A stretch of 64,000 nt of DNA from Pseudomonas putida (GCF_028682175.1 NZ_JANHKS010000005.1:186001-250000); one strand, 5' to 3'. Numbered from the stretch's first letter, positions 8,536 through 18,357 are shown. Numbers and translations: made by a program. Notes: generated from the letters alone by a model not told the origin.

Positions 8536-11196
8536 CTAACCCATTGCCGCCTCGGTTTCCCCCTGGGGCTGCGTCTGCAGCGGCAGGTGCAGGCTGATGC
8601 GGGTGCCGCGTCCGTCGATGCCGTCACTCACACTGATCCGCCCGCCGTGGGCGCCGACCATGCCCTGACAGATCGCCAGCCCCAGCCCCGTGCCCTGCCC
8701 GCCGCGATCGCCACGGGCGGCGGTGTAGAACATGTCGAAGATCTTCGCCCGTTCATCCTCGGGAATGCCCGGCCCCTCGTCGCTGACTGAAAAAACCAGT
8801 TCATCGGACGAGGCGTTCACCTCCATCTGCAAGCGGCCATGGAGCGGCGAAAAGCGCGCTGCGTTTTCCACCACGTTGATCAGCGCCTGCTCGATGAGCG
8901 CCGCATGCACGTACAGCAACGGCAGCTCGACGGGCAGCTCGGTACTGACCTGCAACGGCGCCAGCACCGCACGCAGGCGGTTCAGGGTGCTGCCGACGAT
9001 ATCTGCCGGGGCGACCCAGTCCCGGGCCAGTTTCAGCGCACCGTGGCCCAGGCGGGTCATGTCCAGCAGGTTCTGGATGTAGCGATCCAGGCGCTCGGCC
9101 TCATCGCGAGTGCCTTCCAGCAGCTCCTGACGATCCGCCAGCGGGATCGCCTCGCCCAGCGCCAGCAGGCTGTCGATGCTGCCACGCATGGCGGTCAGGG
9201 GCGTGCGCAAGTCATGGGACACCGAGGCCAGCAAGGCGCTGCGCAGCTGTTCGGTTTCGCCATGCAGGCGGGCGGCTTCCAGGTCTTCGGCCAGCCGCGC
9301 GCGCGCCAGCGCCTGACCCAATGGCTGGCTCAGGGCAGTCAGCAGACGTCGGCGCTGGGCTGTGAAACTCTGCCCGGCCCGTGGCCGGACGCCGAGCAAC
9401 GCCAGCGGCGCATCATCGACCCACAACGGCAGGAACCACCAGGCACCCGACGGCAAGGTGCCGGTGCCCTTGCCCGCAGGTTGGCCGTGCTGCCAGGCCC
9501 AATCGGCGGCGGCCCGCTCGAACTCGGACAACTGCAGGGCGCCGCCGCTTTCCACTTTCCAGCCTTGCTGGTTCTGGTTGTCGAGGATGCACACCTCCAG
9601 CTCCTGCCAGCCGGCCAGATGCTGCTCGGCGGCGCTGAGCACGGCCTGGCGGTCGGTTGCGGCGGTCAGGCGCCGGGACAGGTCAAGCAGTTCGCTGGTT
9701 TCTTCCTGAGTGTCGCGCAGCGCCTGCAATTGCCGCCGTTGCCGGGCCGCGAGGTTGCCGGTCAGGGCGGCCATCAGCAGGAAGAACAGCAAGGTCAGCA
9801 CGTCTTCTTCGCGCTGGATGCTCAGGGAGAAATTCGGCGGGATGAACAGGAAGTCATAGGCCAGGAACGACAGCACCGAGCAGACCATCGCCGGGCCCAC
9901 GCTGCTGCGCACTGCCACCAGCAGCACGGCGGCAAGGAACACCAGCGAGATATTTGGCAGTGCCAGCACGCTCGCTACTGCCCAGGCCAGGGCACTGGCG
10001 CAGATCGTCGCCAGCACCGCCAGCAGGTAATCGAACCAGGGCGTCGCACGGGGCGTGTTCGAGCGCGGCTGATCAGGCCGCGCTTCGCTGTCTAGCACGT
10101 TGATCTCAAGGCCATGGGCGTTACGCAACAACCGGGCCGCCAGGCCACCGCCGAACACACGACGGCGCAACAGAGGCCGCGACTGGCCCACCAGCACCAG
10201 GCTAGCCCGACGTTCGGCGGCGTGCTGAATCAGGGTTTTCGCCACTTCCGGGGCACGCAACACCACGACCTCGCCACCCAGGCGTTCGGCCAGTTGCTGG
10301 GCGTTTTGCAGGCGGCTGCGGGCGACTTCATCGAAGAACCGGCCGTTATCGACGTGCACCAGGGTCCACGGCAAATGCCGGCGCTGAGCCACGCGGCTGG
10401 CATGGCGCACCAGCCGTTCAGCCTGCGCATCGCCGTCCACGCCCACCAGCAATCGGCCGCGTACCGCAGGCGCGGCCTGGCCCAGTTGGCGATAGCCCAG
10501 CGCCAGATCGTTATCGACCTGGGCTGCGGCGGTCTGCATCGCCAGTTCGCGCAGGGCGGTGAGGTTGGTCTGAGTGAAGAAGGCATCGATGGCCGCGCGC
10601 GCCTGCTCGGGCACATACACCTTGCCGTCGCGCAGACGCTCCAACAGCTCCCGGGGCGGCAGGTCGATCAGCACCAGCTCGAAGGCTTCCTGCAGCACCC
10701 AGTCCGGCAGGGTTTCGCGCACCTGTACGCCGGTGATGCCGCGCACCTGATCGTTGAGGCTTTCCAGATGCTGCACGTTGACCGTGGTGTAGACGTCGAT
10801 GCCCGCCGAGAGCAACTCCTGAATGTCCTGCCAGCGCTTGGCGTGGCGGCTGCCCGGCGCGTTGCTGTGGGCGAGTTCGTCCACCAGTGCCAGTTTGGGA
10901 CGGGCCTTGAGCAGGCCGTCCAGGTCCATTTCCTCGAGCATCACGCCACGGTATTCGCTGCGCAGCATCGGTTGCTGGGCCAGCCCGCCGAGCAAGGCTT
11001 CGGTCTCGCTGCGACCGTGGGTTTCCACCACGCCCACCAGCACCGAAACGCCCTGGCGCAACTGGGTGTGCGCGGCCTGCAGCATGGCGTAGGTCTTGCC
11101 AACGCCTGGCGCGGCCCCCAGAAAAACCTTGAGCCGGCCACGGTCGTCCCGGGGAAGAGAGGCCAGCAAGGCGTCGGCGCGGCTGTCTGAATTCAC
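8536..11196 (-). CDS. kdpD: KdpD sensor histidine kinase for potassium limitation
   Basis: An 886-residue sensor kinase. The N-terminal KdpD domain has Walker A GAAPGVGKTY near residue 23, followed by a universal-stress-like domain (about 230-360). Four close-packed membrane segments (about 390-480) and a GAF-like region precede HisKA (SVSHDLRTPLTA) and an HATPase domain with NVVENAARFSP, DEGPGIPED and GTGLGLAIC. It phosphorylates KdpE. I chose the GTG at 11196, which has AGGA 8 bases upstream; the longer open frame reaching 11415 only translates an intergenic palindrome. The C-terminus ends just before the repeat-filled gap to kdpE. Confidence 0.96.
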   Translation of the reverse strand: MNSDSRADALLASLPRDDRGRLKVFLGAAPGVGKTYAMLQAAHTQLRQGVSVLVGVVETHGRSETEALLGGLAQQPMLRSEYRGVMLEEMDLDGLLKARPKLALVDELAHSNAPGSRHAKRWQDIQELLSAGIDVYTTVNVQHLESLNDQVRGITGVQVRETLPDWVLQEAFELVLIDLPPRELLERLRDGKVYVPEQARAAIDAFFTQTNLTALRELAMQTAAAQVDNDLALGYRQLGQAAPAVRGRLLVGVDGDAQAERLVRHASRVAQRRHLPWTLVHVDNGRFFDEVARSRLQNAQQLAERLGGEVVVLRAPEVAKTLIQHAAERRASLVLVGQSRPLLRRRVFGGGLAARLLRNAHGLEINVLDSEARPDQPRSNTPRATPWFDYLLAVLATICASALAWAVASVLALPNISLVFLAAVLLVAVRSSVGPAMVCSVLSFLAYDFLFIPPNFSLSIQREEDVLTLLFFLLMAALTGNLAARQRRQLQALRDTQEETSELLDLSRRLTAATDRQAVLSAAEQHLAGWQELEVCILDNQNQQGWKVESGGALQLSEFERAAADWAWQHGQPAGKGTGTLPSGAWWFLPLWVDDAPLALLGVRPRAGQSFTAQRRRLLTALSQPLGQALARARLAEDLEAARLHGETEQLRSALLASVSHDLRTPLTAMRGSIDSLLALGEAIPLADRQELLEGTRDEAERLDRYIQNLLDMTRLGHGALKLARDWVAPADIVGSTLNRLRAVLAPLQVSTELPVELPLLYVHAALIEQALINVVENAARFSPLHGRLQMEVNASSDELVFSVSDEGPGIPEDERAKIFDMFYTAARGDRGGQGTGLGLAICQGMVGAHGGRISVSDGIDGRGTRISLHLPLQTQPQGETEAAMG

Positions 11197-11280
11197 GATG
11201 GTTGTCCTGATGCAATGACGCGGTTCACGTTTTTTGTCCTTGTACCTTGCTACACCCGAGCGCCTTCGCCGTACACACCC

Positions 11281-11372
11281 CCTGTAGGAGTGAGCTTGCT
11301 CGCGATGGGTTGTGTCAGTCACTGCATTTGGCACAGACACGCCGCTATCGCGAGCAAGCTCACTCCTACAGG
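11281..11372. repeat. Palindromic repeat, GTAGGAGTGAGCTTGCTCGCGAT family, in the kdpC-kdpD gap
   Basis: The 26-bp arms are perfect (11281-11306 and 11347-11372) around a 40-base loop. It sits 20 bases after the kdpC stop and 85 bases before kdpD. As RNA it would form a strong hairpin at the end of the kdpFABC message. The same family occurs at 23371-23474, and its right arm at 43741-43768. Confidence 0.92.
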
Positions 11373-11392
11373 AGAAGGGTGATCCCATCCAG

Positions 11393-11950
11393 CTACTTGC
11401 CCAACTGCAACTCACTCAAACCCTGGTTCAACGCCAGCACATTCACCACCGGCGGGCCGATCAGCGAATGTTCGGTGTTGGCCGCCACCAGCCGCTGCAC
11501 GGTTTCCCGCGGCAGGTGCCGGGCGACGGCCACGCGGGTTACCTGGTAATCGGCCGCAGCGGGCGACAGATGAGGGTCCAGGCCGCTGCCCGAGGTGGTC
11601 AACAGGTTCAGCGGCACCGGCCCCTGCCCTTGGACTTTCTCCTGGGCGGCATCATCGCCGATGCGCTTGGCCAACGCCGGGTTGCTCGGCGACAGGTTGC
11701 TCGCGCCGCTGGCCACCGTGGCGTAGGCCCCCGCGGACGGACGCGAATGAAACCACTCTTCACCGGTGAAATTCTGCGCGATCAGTTCCGAGCCGCGCAC
11801 CTTGTCCTGATCGTCGTACACCAGGCTGCCATTGGCCTGTTCCGGGAACGCCACCTGGGCGACGCCGGTCACCACCAGCGGATATGCCACGCCGGTGATC
11901 AGGGTCATCAGCACAATCAGGCTCACGGCGGGACGCACTATAGTCGACAT
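11393..11950 (-). CDS. kdpC: Potassium-transporting ATPase subunit KdpC
   Basis: A 185-residue KdpC, with one N-terminal membrane helix ([21 protein letters not shown]) and a periplasmic-side domain. Family landmarks are [37 protein letters not shown] and [13 protein letters not shown]. It is the small subunit of the KdpFABC pump and supports ATP/potassium coupling. GAGGA lies 8 bases before the ATG. It follows kdpB by 73 bases and precedes a palindromic repeat, which probably ends or trims the structural-gene message. Confidence 0.97.
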   Translation of the reverse strand: MSTIVRPAVSLIVLMTLITGVAYPLVVTGVAQVAFPEQANGSLVYDDQDKVRGSELIAQNFTGEEWFHSRPSAGAYATVASGASNLSPSNPALAKRIGDDAAQEKVQGQGPVPLNLLTTSGSGLDPHLSPAAADYQVTRVAVARHLPRETVQRLVAANTEHSLIGPPVVNVLALNQGLSELQLGK

Positions 11951-12023
11951 CTCTCAATCCTCGATCAATTCAGTGGCTGCGGCGGTCGCCCTCTGGCAAT
12001 CACGCCCGCAGCGCAGGTAACGG

Positions 12024-14087
12024 TTACACCAGGTGCAGCGCGGTCAGCAGCAGGTCGATGAGCTTGATCCCTACAAACGGCACCACGATCCCGCCCAGCC
12101 CGTAGATCAGCAGGTTGCGCCGCAGCAGATGCGCCGCGCTCGCCGCCTGCACCCGCACGCCGCGCAGGGCCAGGGGAATCAGCACCACGATGATCAGCGC
12201 ATTGAAGACGATGGCCGAGAGAATCGCGCTCTGGGGGCTGGCCAGGTGCATGATGTTGAGCACGCCAAGCTGCGGGTAGATCGCCGCGAACAGCGCCGGC
12301 AAAATCGCGAAATACTTGGCCACGTCGTTGGCAATCGAAAAGGTGGTCAGCGCGCCACGGGTCACCAGCAATTCCTTGCCGATCTGCACCACGTCCAGCA
12401 GCTTGGTGGGGTCGCTGTCCAGATCGACCATGTTCGCCGCTTCCCGCGCCGCCTGGGTGCCGTCGTTCATCGCCATGCCGACGTCTGCCTGGGCCAGCGC
12501 CGGGGCATCGTTGGCGCCGTCGCCACACATCGCCACCAGACGCCCGTCGTTCTGCTCCTGACGAATGCGCTCCAGTTTCTTCTCAGGCGTAGCTTCAGCC
12601 AGCACGTCATCGACACCCGCCTCGGCGGCAATCGCAGCGGCGGTGAGCGGGTTGTCGCCGGTCACCATCACGGTGCGAATCCCCAGCTTGCGCAGCTCGT
12701 CGAAACGTTCGCGGATACCGGGCTTGACCACGTCCTTGAGGTGAATGGCCCCCAAAAGCTTGCCGTCGCCACACACCAGCAGCGGCGTACCACCGGTCTT
12801 GGCGATCTTGTCGATTTCCCGGGCCAGCGGCGCGGGCAGGTCGCTGCGATCACGGCCCAGGAACGCCAGCAGCGAATCCACTGCGCCCTTGCGGAACACG
12901 CGACCGTCGTAATCGACGCCGGACAAGCGGGTTTCGGCGCTGAAAGGGACGGCGGTCAACTGGCTCGCCGCAGGTTCGGCAAACTGGTGCAGCCCGCGCA
13001 GGTATTCGACGATGGACTTGCCTTCGGCGGTGTCGTCCGCCAGCGAGGCCAGCAGCGTGCCTTCGCTCAGTTCCTTGCCACTCACGCCGGGCGCGGCATA
13101 CACCGCCGCGCAACGACGGTTGCCGAAAGTGATGGTGCCGGTCTTGTCCAGCAGCAGGACGTGCACGTCCCCCGCCGCTTCCACCGCACGGCCGGACTTG
13201 GCAATCACGTTCAGGCGCACCAGACGATCCATCCCGGCGATACCGATGGCCGACAGCAAGCCACCGATGGTGGTGGGAATCAGCGTGACCAGCAGCGCCA
13301 CCAGGAACACCAGCGGCAGGTCGCCGCCGGCGAAATGGGCAAATGGCTGCAGGGTCACGACCACCAGCAGGAAGATCAGGGTCAGGCCGATCAGCAGGAT
13401 GTCCAGCGCCACTTCGTTGGGGGTTTTCTGGCGCTTGGCGCCTTCGACCAGGGCGATCATGCGGTCCAGGGTCGACTCGCCGGGGTTGGCGCTGATGCGC
13501 ACCAGCAGCCAGTCCGACACCAGCCGGGTATTGCCGGTGACCGCCGAACGATCACCGCCGGACTCACGAATCACCGGCGCAGACTCACCGGTGATCGCCG
13601 CCTCGTTGACCGCCGCGATGCCTTCGATGACCTCGCCGTCACCGGGAATCAGCTCCCCGGCTTCGACGCGCACCACATCGCCCTTGCGCAGGGTGCTGGC
13701 GTTGACCGTGATGTAGGCCCCAGTCGCCCCTTGCAGGCGCGCCTTGAGGCCTTCGGTCCCGGCCTTGAGGCTGTCGGCCCGCGCCTTGCCACGGCCTTCG
13801 GCCAGTGCTTCGGCGAAGTTGGCGAACAGCACGGTGAACCACAGCCACAGGGCGATCTGCACGGCGACAAAGGTCGGCACGGCAGGATTGGGAATCACAC
13901 ACAGGATCGTGGTCAGGATCGCTGTCAGTTCGACCACCAGCATCACCGGCGCACGTTGCAACTGGCGCGGGTCGAGCTTGACGAAGGCTTGAATCAACGC
14001 CGGGCGCCACAGCTGGGCGAAACCGGTTTTGGCCGACTCCGTCACCGGCTGTTGAGCATTTTTGATTACAGGTGCAGGCATGTTCAT
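12024..14087 (-). CDS. kdpB: Potassium-transporting P-type ATPase subunit KdpB
   Basis: A 687-residue P-type ATPase, the energy-coupling subunit of KdpFABC. It shows TGES (about residue 167), the phosphorylation site Asp314 in DKTGTIT, the nucleotide-domain [10 protein letters not shown] and hinge [19 protein letters not shown], with seven or so membrane helices. Length and motif order are normal. GAGGA of the ribosome site overlaps the kdpA stop codon (TGAGGA), so translation is coupled to kdpA. Expression should follow the KdpE-type site upstream of kdpF. Confidence 0.98.
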   Translation of the reverse strand: MNMPAPVIKNAQQPVTESAKTGFAQLWRPALIQAFVKLDPRQLQRAPVMLVVELTAILTTILCVIPNPAVPTFVAVQIALWLWFTVLFANFAEALAEGRGKARADSLKAGTEGLKARLQGATGAYITVNASTLRKGDVVRVEAGELIPGDGEVIEGIAAVNEAAITGESAPVIRESGGDRSAVTGNTRLVSDWLLVRISANPGESTLDRMIALVEGAKRQKTPNEVALDILLIGLTLIFLLVVVTLQPFAHFAGGDLPLVFLVALLVTLIPTTIGGLLSAIGIAGMDRLVRLNVIAKSGRAVEAAGDVHVLLLDKTGTITFGNRRCAAVYAAPGVSGKELSEGTLLASLADDTAEGKSIVEYLRGLHQFAEPAASQLTAVPFSAETRLSGVDYDGRVFRKGAVDSLLAFLGRDRSDLPAPLAREIDKIAKTGGTPLLVCGDGKLLGAIHLKDVVKPGIRERFDELRKLGIRTVMVTGDNPLTAAAIAAEAGVDDVLAEATPEKKLERIRQEQNDGRLVAMCGDGANDAPALAQADVGMAMNDGTQAAREAANMVDLDSDPTKLLDVVQIGKELLVTRGALTTFSIANDVAKYFAILPALFAAIYPQLGVLNIMHLASPQSAILSAIVFNALIIVVLIPLALRGVRVQAASAAHLLRRNLLIYGLGGIVVPFVGIKLIDLLLTALHLV

Positions 14088-14097
14088 GATTCGGTCC

Positions 14098-15792
14098 TCA
14101 GAAACCCAGGCTCAAATGTTCGGCAATCGGCCCCAGTGCCAGGGTCGGCAGGAAGGTCAGGCCGCCCACCAGCAGGATGGTCACGGTCAACAGGCTCACG
14201 AACAGCGGGCCGTGGGTCGGGAAACTGTTCAGGCCCAGCGGCGCGGTTTTCTTCGCTGCCAGGCTGCCCGCCAGTGCCAGCACCGGCAGGATGTAGCCGA
14301 AGCGGCCGATGAACATCGCAAGGCTGAGCATCAGGTTGTGGAACAGCGTGTTGGCACTGAAACCGCCGAATGCCGAACCGTTGTTGGCCGTGGCCGAGGT
14401 GTAGGTGTAAAGCAGCTGACTGAAGCCGTGGGGGCCGGGGTTGCTCACCGCACCGGCAGGCCCCGGCAGGGAGGCCGCCAGCGCACCCAGCACCAGCACC
14501 CCCACGGGCATCACGATCAGGGTGGCGACCAGCAGCTTCACTTCCCGCGCCTGTAGCTTCTTGCCCAGGTATTCCGGGGTGCGGCCGATCATCAAACCGG
14601 CCAGGAACACGGCGATCAGCACGTTGAGCAACATCCCGTAGAGCCCCGCGCCCACACCGCCGAAGATCACCTCGCCGACCATCATGTTGGCCAGGGCGAT
14701 CATGCCGGTCAGCGGGTTGAGGCTGTCGTGCATGCCGTTGACCGAGCCGTTGGATGCCGCAGTGGTGGTGGTCGCCCACAGCACGGTGGCGGTTGTGCCG
14801 AAGCGGGTTTCCTTGCCTTCCATCGGCGCGGTCTGCTCGACCGAGGCCAGGTTCAGCGTCGGGTTGGGCTGGTATTCGGCCCAAAGCGCCGTGGCGCCGC
14901 CAATCAGGAACAGCGCCAGCATGCAGGCGATGATCGCGCGGCTCTGGCGCATGTCCTTGACGTAATGGCCGAAGGTGAACACCAGCGCCACCGGGATCAG
15001 GATGATCGACACCAGTTCAAAGAGGTTGCTCCAGGCTGTCGGGTTCTCGAACGGGTGCGCCGAGTTGACGCCGAAGAAGCCGCCGCCGTTGGTGCCCAGT
15101 TGCTTGATCGCGATCTGGCTGGCCGCAGGGCCCAGGGGAATGGTCTGGTCGGCGCCTTGCAAGGTCACGGCATCCACGTAATGGGCGAAGGTTTGTGGGA
15201 CGCCCTGCCAGACCAGGAACAACGCCAGCACGATGCACAACGGCAGCAGGCCGTAGAGGGTGGCGCGGGTCATGTCGGCCCAGAAGTTGCCCAGGTGTTG
15301 TGTCGAGCGGCGACCGATACCGCGACAGAACGCCACCAGCACCGCGATACCGGTGGCGGCACTGACGAAGTTCTGCACGGTCAGGCCGGCCATCTGGCTC
15401 AGGTAGCTCAACGAGGCCTCGCCGCTGTAGCTCTGCCAGTTGGTGTTGGTGACGAAACTCATCGCGGTGTTGAACGCCAGCGACCACTCCATCCCCGGCA
15501 AGCCCTGAGGGTTGAGGGGCAGCGCGCCCTGAAACAGCAGAATCGCGAACAACGCGACAAAGCCCGCCAGGTTGAATGCCAGCAGGGCCAGGGTGTAAGT
15601 TTTCCAGTTCTGTTCGACCTTGGGGTCAACGCCGGACAGGCGATAGCAGATGCGCTCCACCGGCCCCATCACCGGGGTCAGGAAGGTGCGTTCGCCCTCC
15701 ATGACCTTGTAGTAGAAACGGCCCAGCAACGGCGCGGGCAGCAGCACCAATGCGAAGAAGGCCAGAATCAGCAGATAGTCATACCCGTGCAT
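14098..15792 (-). CDS. kdpA: Potassium-transporting ATPase subunit KdpA
   Basis: A 564-residue polytopic protein, the potassium-binding channel-like subunit of KdpFABC. Selectivity-filter-like segments include [51 protein letters not shown] and [14 protein letters not shown], matching the four pore-loop regions of KdpA. The ATG at 15792 is preceded by GAGGAG; an in-frame GTG at 15801 would overlap the kdpF stop as GTGA and is an alternative start. It lies second in the operon, directly after kdpF. Confidence 0.97.
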   Translation of the reverse strand: MHGYDYLLILAFFALVLLPAPLLGRFYYKVMEGERTFLTPVMGPVERICYRLSGVDPKVEQNWKTYTLALLAFNLAGFVALFAILLFQGALPLNPQGLPGMEWSLAFNTAMSFVTNTNWQSYSGEASLSYLSQMAGLTVQNFVSAATGIAVLVAFCRGIGRRSTQHLGNFWADMTRATLYGLLPLCIVLALFLVWQGVPQTFAHYVDAVTLQGADQTIPLGPAASQIAIKQLGTNGGGFFGVNSAHPFENPTAWSNLFELVSIILIPVALVFTFGHYVKDMRQSRAIIACMLALFLIGGATALWAEYQPNPTLNLASVEQTAPMEGKETRFGTTATVLWATTTTAASNGSVNGMHDSLNPLTGMIALANMMVGEVIFGGVGAGLYGMLLNVLIAVFLAGLMIGRTPEYLGKKLQAREVKLLVATLIVMPVGVLVLGALAASLPGPAGAVSNPGPHGFSQLLYTYTSATANNGSAFGGFSANTLFHNLMLSLAMFIGRFGYILPVLALAGSLAAKKTAPLGLNSFPTHGPLFVSLLTVTILLVGGLTFLPTLALGPIAEHLSLGF

Positions 15793-15797
15793 GGCCG

Positions 15798-15893
15798 TCA
15801 CTCCTCGACCCGGCCAGCGCGCAGCAGCGCCACCAGCAAGTACACGAACAACCCTGCCGCCAACAGCAGTGACACCCCATCCAGAACGCTCAT
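15798..15893 (-). CDS. kdpF: KdpF small membrane subunit
   Basis: A 31-residue peptide (MSVLDGVSLLLAAGLF..., ending RAGRVEE) made of one membrane helix with a positively charged end, the usual form of KdpF, the lipid-like stabiliser of the KdpABC complex. It is the first gene of the operon and abuts kdpA. Small-gene callers often extend this frame upstream to 15986, but KdpF length and sequence favour the ATG at 15893. Confidence 0.9.
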   Translation of the reverse strand: MSVLDGVSLLLAAGLFVYLLVALLRAGRVEE

Positions 15894-15944
15894 GAAAAAA
15901 CTCTCCGTCATACGGCGATTGCCGTGTGTAGGAATTGTCGTCAT

Positions 15945-16000
15945 GAGGGGTGTAAAGGAACGAGATCGAGGGTAGGCGCGGGGCATAAAGAAAGCGTAAA
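15945..16000 (-). promoter_or_regulatory. Candidate KdpE operator and kdpF promoter region
   Basis: On the minus strand, 16000-15975 contains TTTA-n2-CTTT-n-TTTA-n2-CCCCGC. This matches in order the T-rich tract followed by CCCCGC of the E. coli KdpE operator as I remember it (about 20 of 26 positions). A second TTTACACCCC lies at 15956-15947, closer to kdpF, and could be a repeated half-site or part of the -35 region. No convincing -10 hexamer could be fixed. Position, about 80 bases before kdpF, fits an activator site. Confidence 0.55.
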
Positions 16001-16023
16001 GAGTGCCGATTTCACCCCAGTCC

Positions 16024-16110
16024 GTAGGAGCGCGCTTGCCCGCGACCGCGGTGTGTCAGGGCATCTGATGTTGAATGACACACCGCGGTCGCGGGCAAGC
16101 GCGCTCCTAC
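16024..16110. repeat. 87-bp palindrome, left copy bracketing the two-component operon
   Basis: The arms are 35 bp and perfect (16024-16058 with 16076-16110), starting GTAGGAGCGCGCTTGCCCGC, around a 17-base loop. The copy at 18143-18229 is the same 87-bp element in opposite orientation with only about five differences, including matching loop sequence. The pair encloses the response regulator and kinase genes. Confidence 0.93.
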
Positions 16111-16132
16111 AACAAACGTTATTAACCGCTTT

Positions 16133-16155
16133 GTACATTTCTTGATACATTCAAG
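16133..16155 (+). promoter_or_regulatory. Candidate operator/promoter of the two-component operon
   Basis: The hexamer TACATT occurs twice, 12 bp apart (16134-16139 and 16146-16151), a spacing typical of OmpR-family direct-repeat sites. It overlaps the palindrome CTTGA-TACAT-TCAAG (16141-16155). The site lies about 115 bases before the regulator ATG and just after the left bracketing palindrome. Autoregulation by the encoded regulator is inference. Confidence 0.35.
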
Positions 16156-16270
16156 ACATCGCGCCGACACCCGACAGGCTCACCCTTCCGCCCCGCTCGC
16201 CTGCGCAGTAGCATGGCAGCGTCGTTCCTCACCCGCGGCCTTCCCGGCGGCATCACATGGCGGCAGCAAC

Positions 16271-17023
16271 ATGCAAACGACCCCTGACAGCAACACCGCC
16301 AACGCTCCGGCTGAAGAGCGGCGCTGGAACACTCGCGCGCTGATCGTCGATGACGACGTGCCGATCCGCGAACTGTTGTGCGACTACCTGGCCCGTTTCA
16401 ACATCCAGAGCACCGGCGTCACCGATGGCAATGCCATGCGCCAGGCCCTGGCCGAGGAAACCTACGACGTGGTGGTGCTGGACCTGATGCTGCCGGGCGA
16501 AGACGGCCTATCGTTGTGCCGATGGCTGCGCAGCACCTCTGACATTCCGATCCTGATGCTGACCGCCCGCTGCGAGCCGACCGACCGCATCATTGGCCTG
16601 GAACTGGGCGCCGACGACTACATGGCCAAGCCCTTCGAGCCTCGCGAGCTGGTGGCGCGCATCCAGACCATCCTGCGCCGGGTGCGCGACGACCGCACCG
16701 AGGAGCGCACCACCCTGCGTTTCGACAACTGGCGCCTGAACAGCGTGCTGCGCCAACTGACCGCGCCCGACGGTCTCGTAGTGCCGCTGTCCAACGCCGA
16801 ATTCCGCCTGCTGCGCGTGTTCCTCGAACGCCCGCGCCGGGTATTGAACCGCGAACAACTGCTCGATGCCGCCCGTGGCCGCTCCATCGAGGCATTTGAT
16901 CGCAGCATTGACCTTTTGGTCTCGCGCCTGCGCCAGAAACTGGGTGACGATCCCAAGTCCCCGCAACTGATCAAGACCGTACGTGGCGAAGGCTATATGT
17001 TCGACGCCAGGGACATTGGTTGA
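16271..17023 (+). CDS. OmpR-family response regulator
   Basis: A 250-residue regulator. The receiver has acidic DDD at 27-29, phospho-acceptor Asp71 (VVLDLMLPGEDG), the Thr in MLTAR and Lys in MAKPFEP; the winged-helix output domain ends IKTVRGEGYMF. I chose the ATG at 16271, since the open frame upstream to 16142 has no family similarity. The 3' end overlaps the kinase start as TTGA, so the pair is co-translated. The regulon is unknown; the enclosed palindromes and the downstream EF-hand gene are the only context. It is not clearly assignable to a named system such as PhoP, ColR or PmrA. Confidence 0.9.
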   Translation: MQTTPDSNTANAPAEERRWNTRALIVDDDVPIRELLCDYLARFNIQSTGVTDGNAMRQALAEETYDVVVLDLMLPGEDGLSLCRWLRSTSDIPILMLTARCEPTDRIIGLELGADDYMAKPFEPRELVARIQTILRRVRDDRTEERTTLRFDNWRLNSVLRQLTAPDGLVVPLSNAEFRLLRVFLERPRRVLNREQLLDAARGRSIEAFDRSIDLLVSRLRQKLGDDPKSPQLIKTVRGEGYMFDARDIG

Positions 17024-18105
17024 TCCGCTCGGCCGACACCCTCTTCGCCCGCCTGTTCGGCGGCGCGCTGCTGGCCATCGTCCTGGCGCACCTGCTGGCG
17101 TTCATCTGGTTTCACCACTACGGCCCGGCGATGCCGCCACCGCCGCCTGCCGGTCAGCAGAACGCCCACCCCATGCCGCCTGCAGGGGAACAGAGCGAGC
17201 TGTCGTCGGCCCTCGACGCCCTGCGCCCGCCCCCACCGCCACCCGGACGCCCGCCGTTTCTCGGCATTCCGCTGATCCCGCTGTTCTTTCAACTGGTCAC
17301 CCTGGTGATTGCCGCCTGGTTCGGGGCCAAGGCCTTGAGCCGGCCGGTCCAGCGCATCAGTGACGCGGCCGAGCGCCTGAGCGAAAACCTCGACAGCCCA
17401 CCGTTGACCATCACCGGCCCCAGGGAGGCGCGTCAGGCGGCTGCGACGTTCAACCTGATGCAGGAGCGTATTCGCGAACAGGTGCAGCAACGCGGGCGCA
17501 TGCTGGCCGCCGTTTCCCACGACCTGCGCACGCCCCTGGCGCGCTTGAAACTGCGCGTCGAACAGATTGAAGAGCCCAGGCTGCATGGCCAGATGACCCA
17601 GGATCTGAACGACATGATCGGCATGCTCGATGCGACTCTGACCTACCTGAACGAGCAGCGCACCAGCGAGGCCCTGCAGTACTTCGACGTGCAGGCGCTG
17701 ATCGAATCGTTGACCGAGAACGCCCAGGACAATGGCGACGACGTGCAGGCCAGCGGTACATGCAAACCGCTGAAATCCCAGCCCATGGCCCTGCGCTCCT
17801 GCCTGCACAACCTGATCGACAACGCCCTGCGCTACGCCGGACACGCGCGAGTGGTGATCGAGGATGCCAGCGACAGGCTGCAAGTGCGGGTGATAGATCA
17901 GGGCCCGGGCATTGCGGAGAATTTGCGCGAAGCGGTGTTCGAGCCCTTCTACCGCGTCGAGGGTTCGCGCAACCGCAACTCCGGAGGCGTCGGCATCGGC
18001 ATGACCATCGCCCGGGAGGCCGCCCGGCGCATGGGCGGTGATCTGCGCCTGGAAGAAACGCCGGGCGGCGGCCTGACCGCCGTGCTCGACCTGCCACGTA
18101 TCTGA
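17020..18105 (+). CDS. Sensor histidine kinase with short proline-rich periplasmic segment
   Basis: A 361-residue membrane kinase. TM1 is about residues 10-31 and TM2 about 82-101. The roughly 50-residue segment between them holds two proline runs (PPPPP and PPPPPP), FHHYGP and an NAHPMPP motif. A HAMP domain follows, then HisKA with His167 (AAVSHDLRTPLAR) and an HATPase with NLIDNALRYA, DQGPGI and GVGIGMTIA. It starts at TTG 17020, overlapping the regulator stop; no ATG lies before TM1. The sensor region is too small for PAS or Cache domains. Its His residues might bind a metal ion, but that is inference. Confidence 0.9.
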   Translation: MIRSADTLFARLFGGALLAIVLAHLLAFIWFHHYGPAMPPPPPAGQQNAHPMPPAGEQSELSSALDALRPPPPPPGRPPFLGIPLIPLFFQLVTLVIAAWFGAKALSRPVQRISDAAERLSENLDSPPLTITGPREARQAAATFNLMQERIREQVQQRGRMLAAVSHDLRTPLARLKLRVEQIEEPRLHGQMTQDLNDMIGMLDATLTYLNEQRTSEALQYFDVQALIESLTENAQDNGDDVQASGTCKPLKSQPMALRSCLHNLIDNALRYAGHARVVIEDASDRLQVRVIDQGPGIAENLREAVFEPFYRVEGSRNRNSGGVGIGMTIAREAARRMGGDLRLEETPGGGLTAVLDLPRI

Positions 18106-18142
18106 CTGCTCTTTCCATGCTGGCCGTTCCGAAGGCACACCT

Positions 18143-18229
18143 GTAGGAGCGCGCTTGCCCGCGACCGCGGTGTGTCATTGACCATCAGGTGCCCTGACAC
18201 ACTGCGGTCGCGGGCAAGCCCGCTCCTAC
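18143..18229. repeat. 87-bp palindrome, right copy bracketing the two-component operon
   Basis: Arms of 35 bp (18143-18177 and 18195-18229) differ at two positions. Read on the minus strand it matches the 16024-16110 element over its whole length, including the 17-base loop, with about five differences. It begins 37 bases after the kinase stop and could also act as a transcript 3' end. Confidence 0.93.
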
Positions 18230-18357
18230 GGTGCATGTACGCAGGCGCCGCGTAAGCCCCGCGTTACAAACCCCACACACCCCCGACACCCACACCCCCG
18301 ACGCTGCATGAGCCGGTAAACCGAGCCGGCTCTATCCATTCGAAGGGAGGCAGTCCG

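Noticed and set aside
11197..11415. N-terminal extension of KdpD
   Set aside because: Residues there are the translation of a palindromic repeat (SELARDSGVSV type). The GTG at 11196 has a ribosome site and the normal KdpD length.
12033..14312. 759-codon plus-strand frame opposite kdpB
   Set aside because: It is antisense to a well-conserved P-type ATPase, is rich in Gln/His/Arg as GC-rich antisense frames are, and shows no family similarity. The same reasoning applies to the long frames opposite sucA (54072-56417), sdhA (57988-60144) and tgpA (2096-3256).
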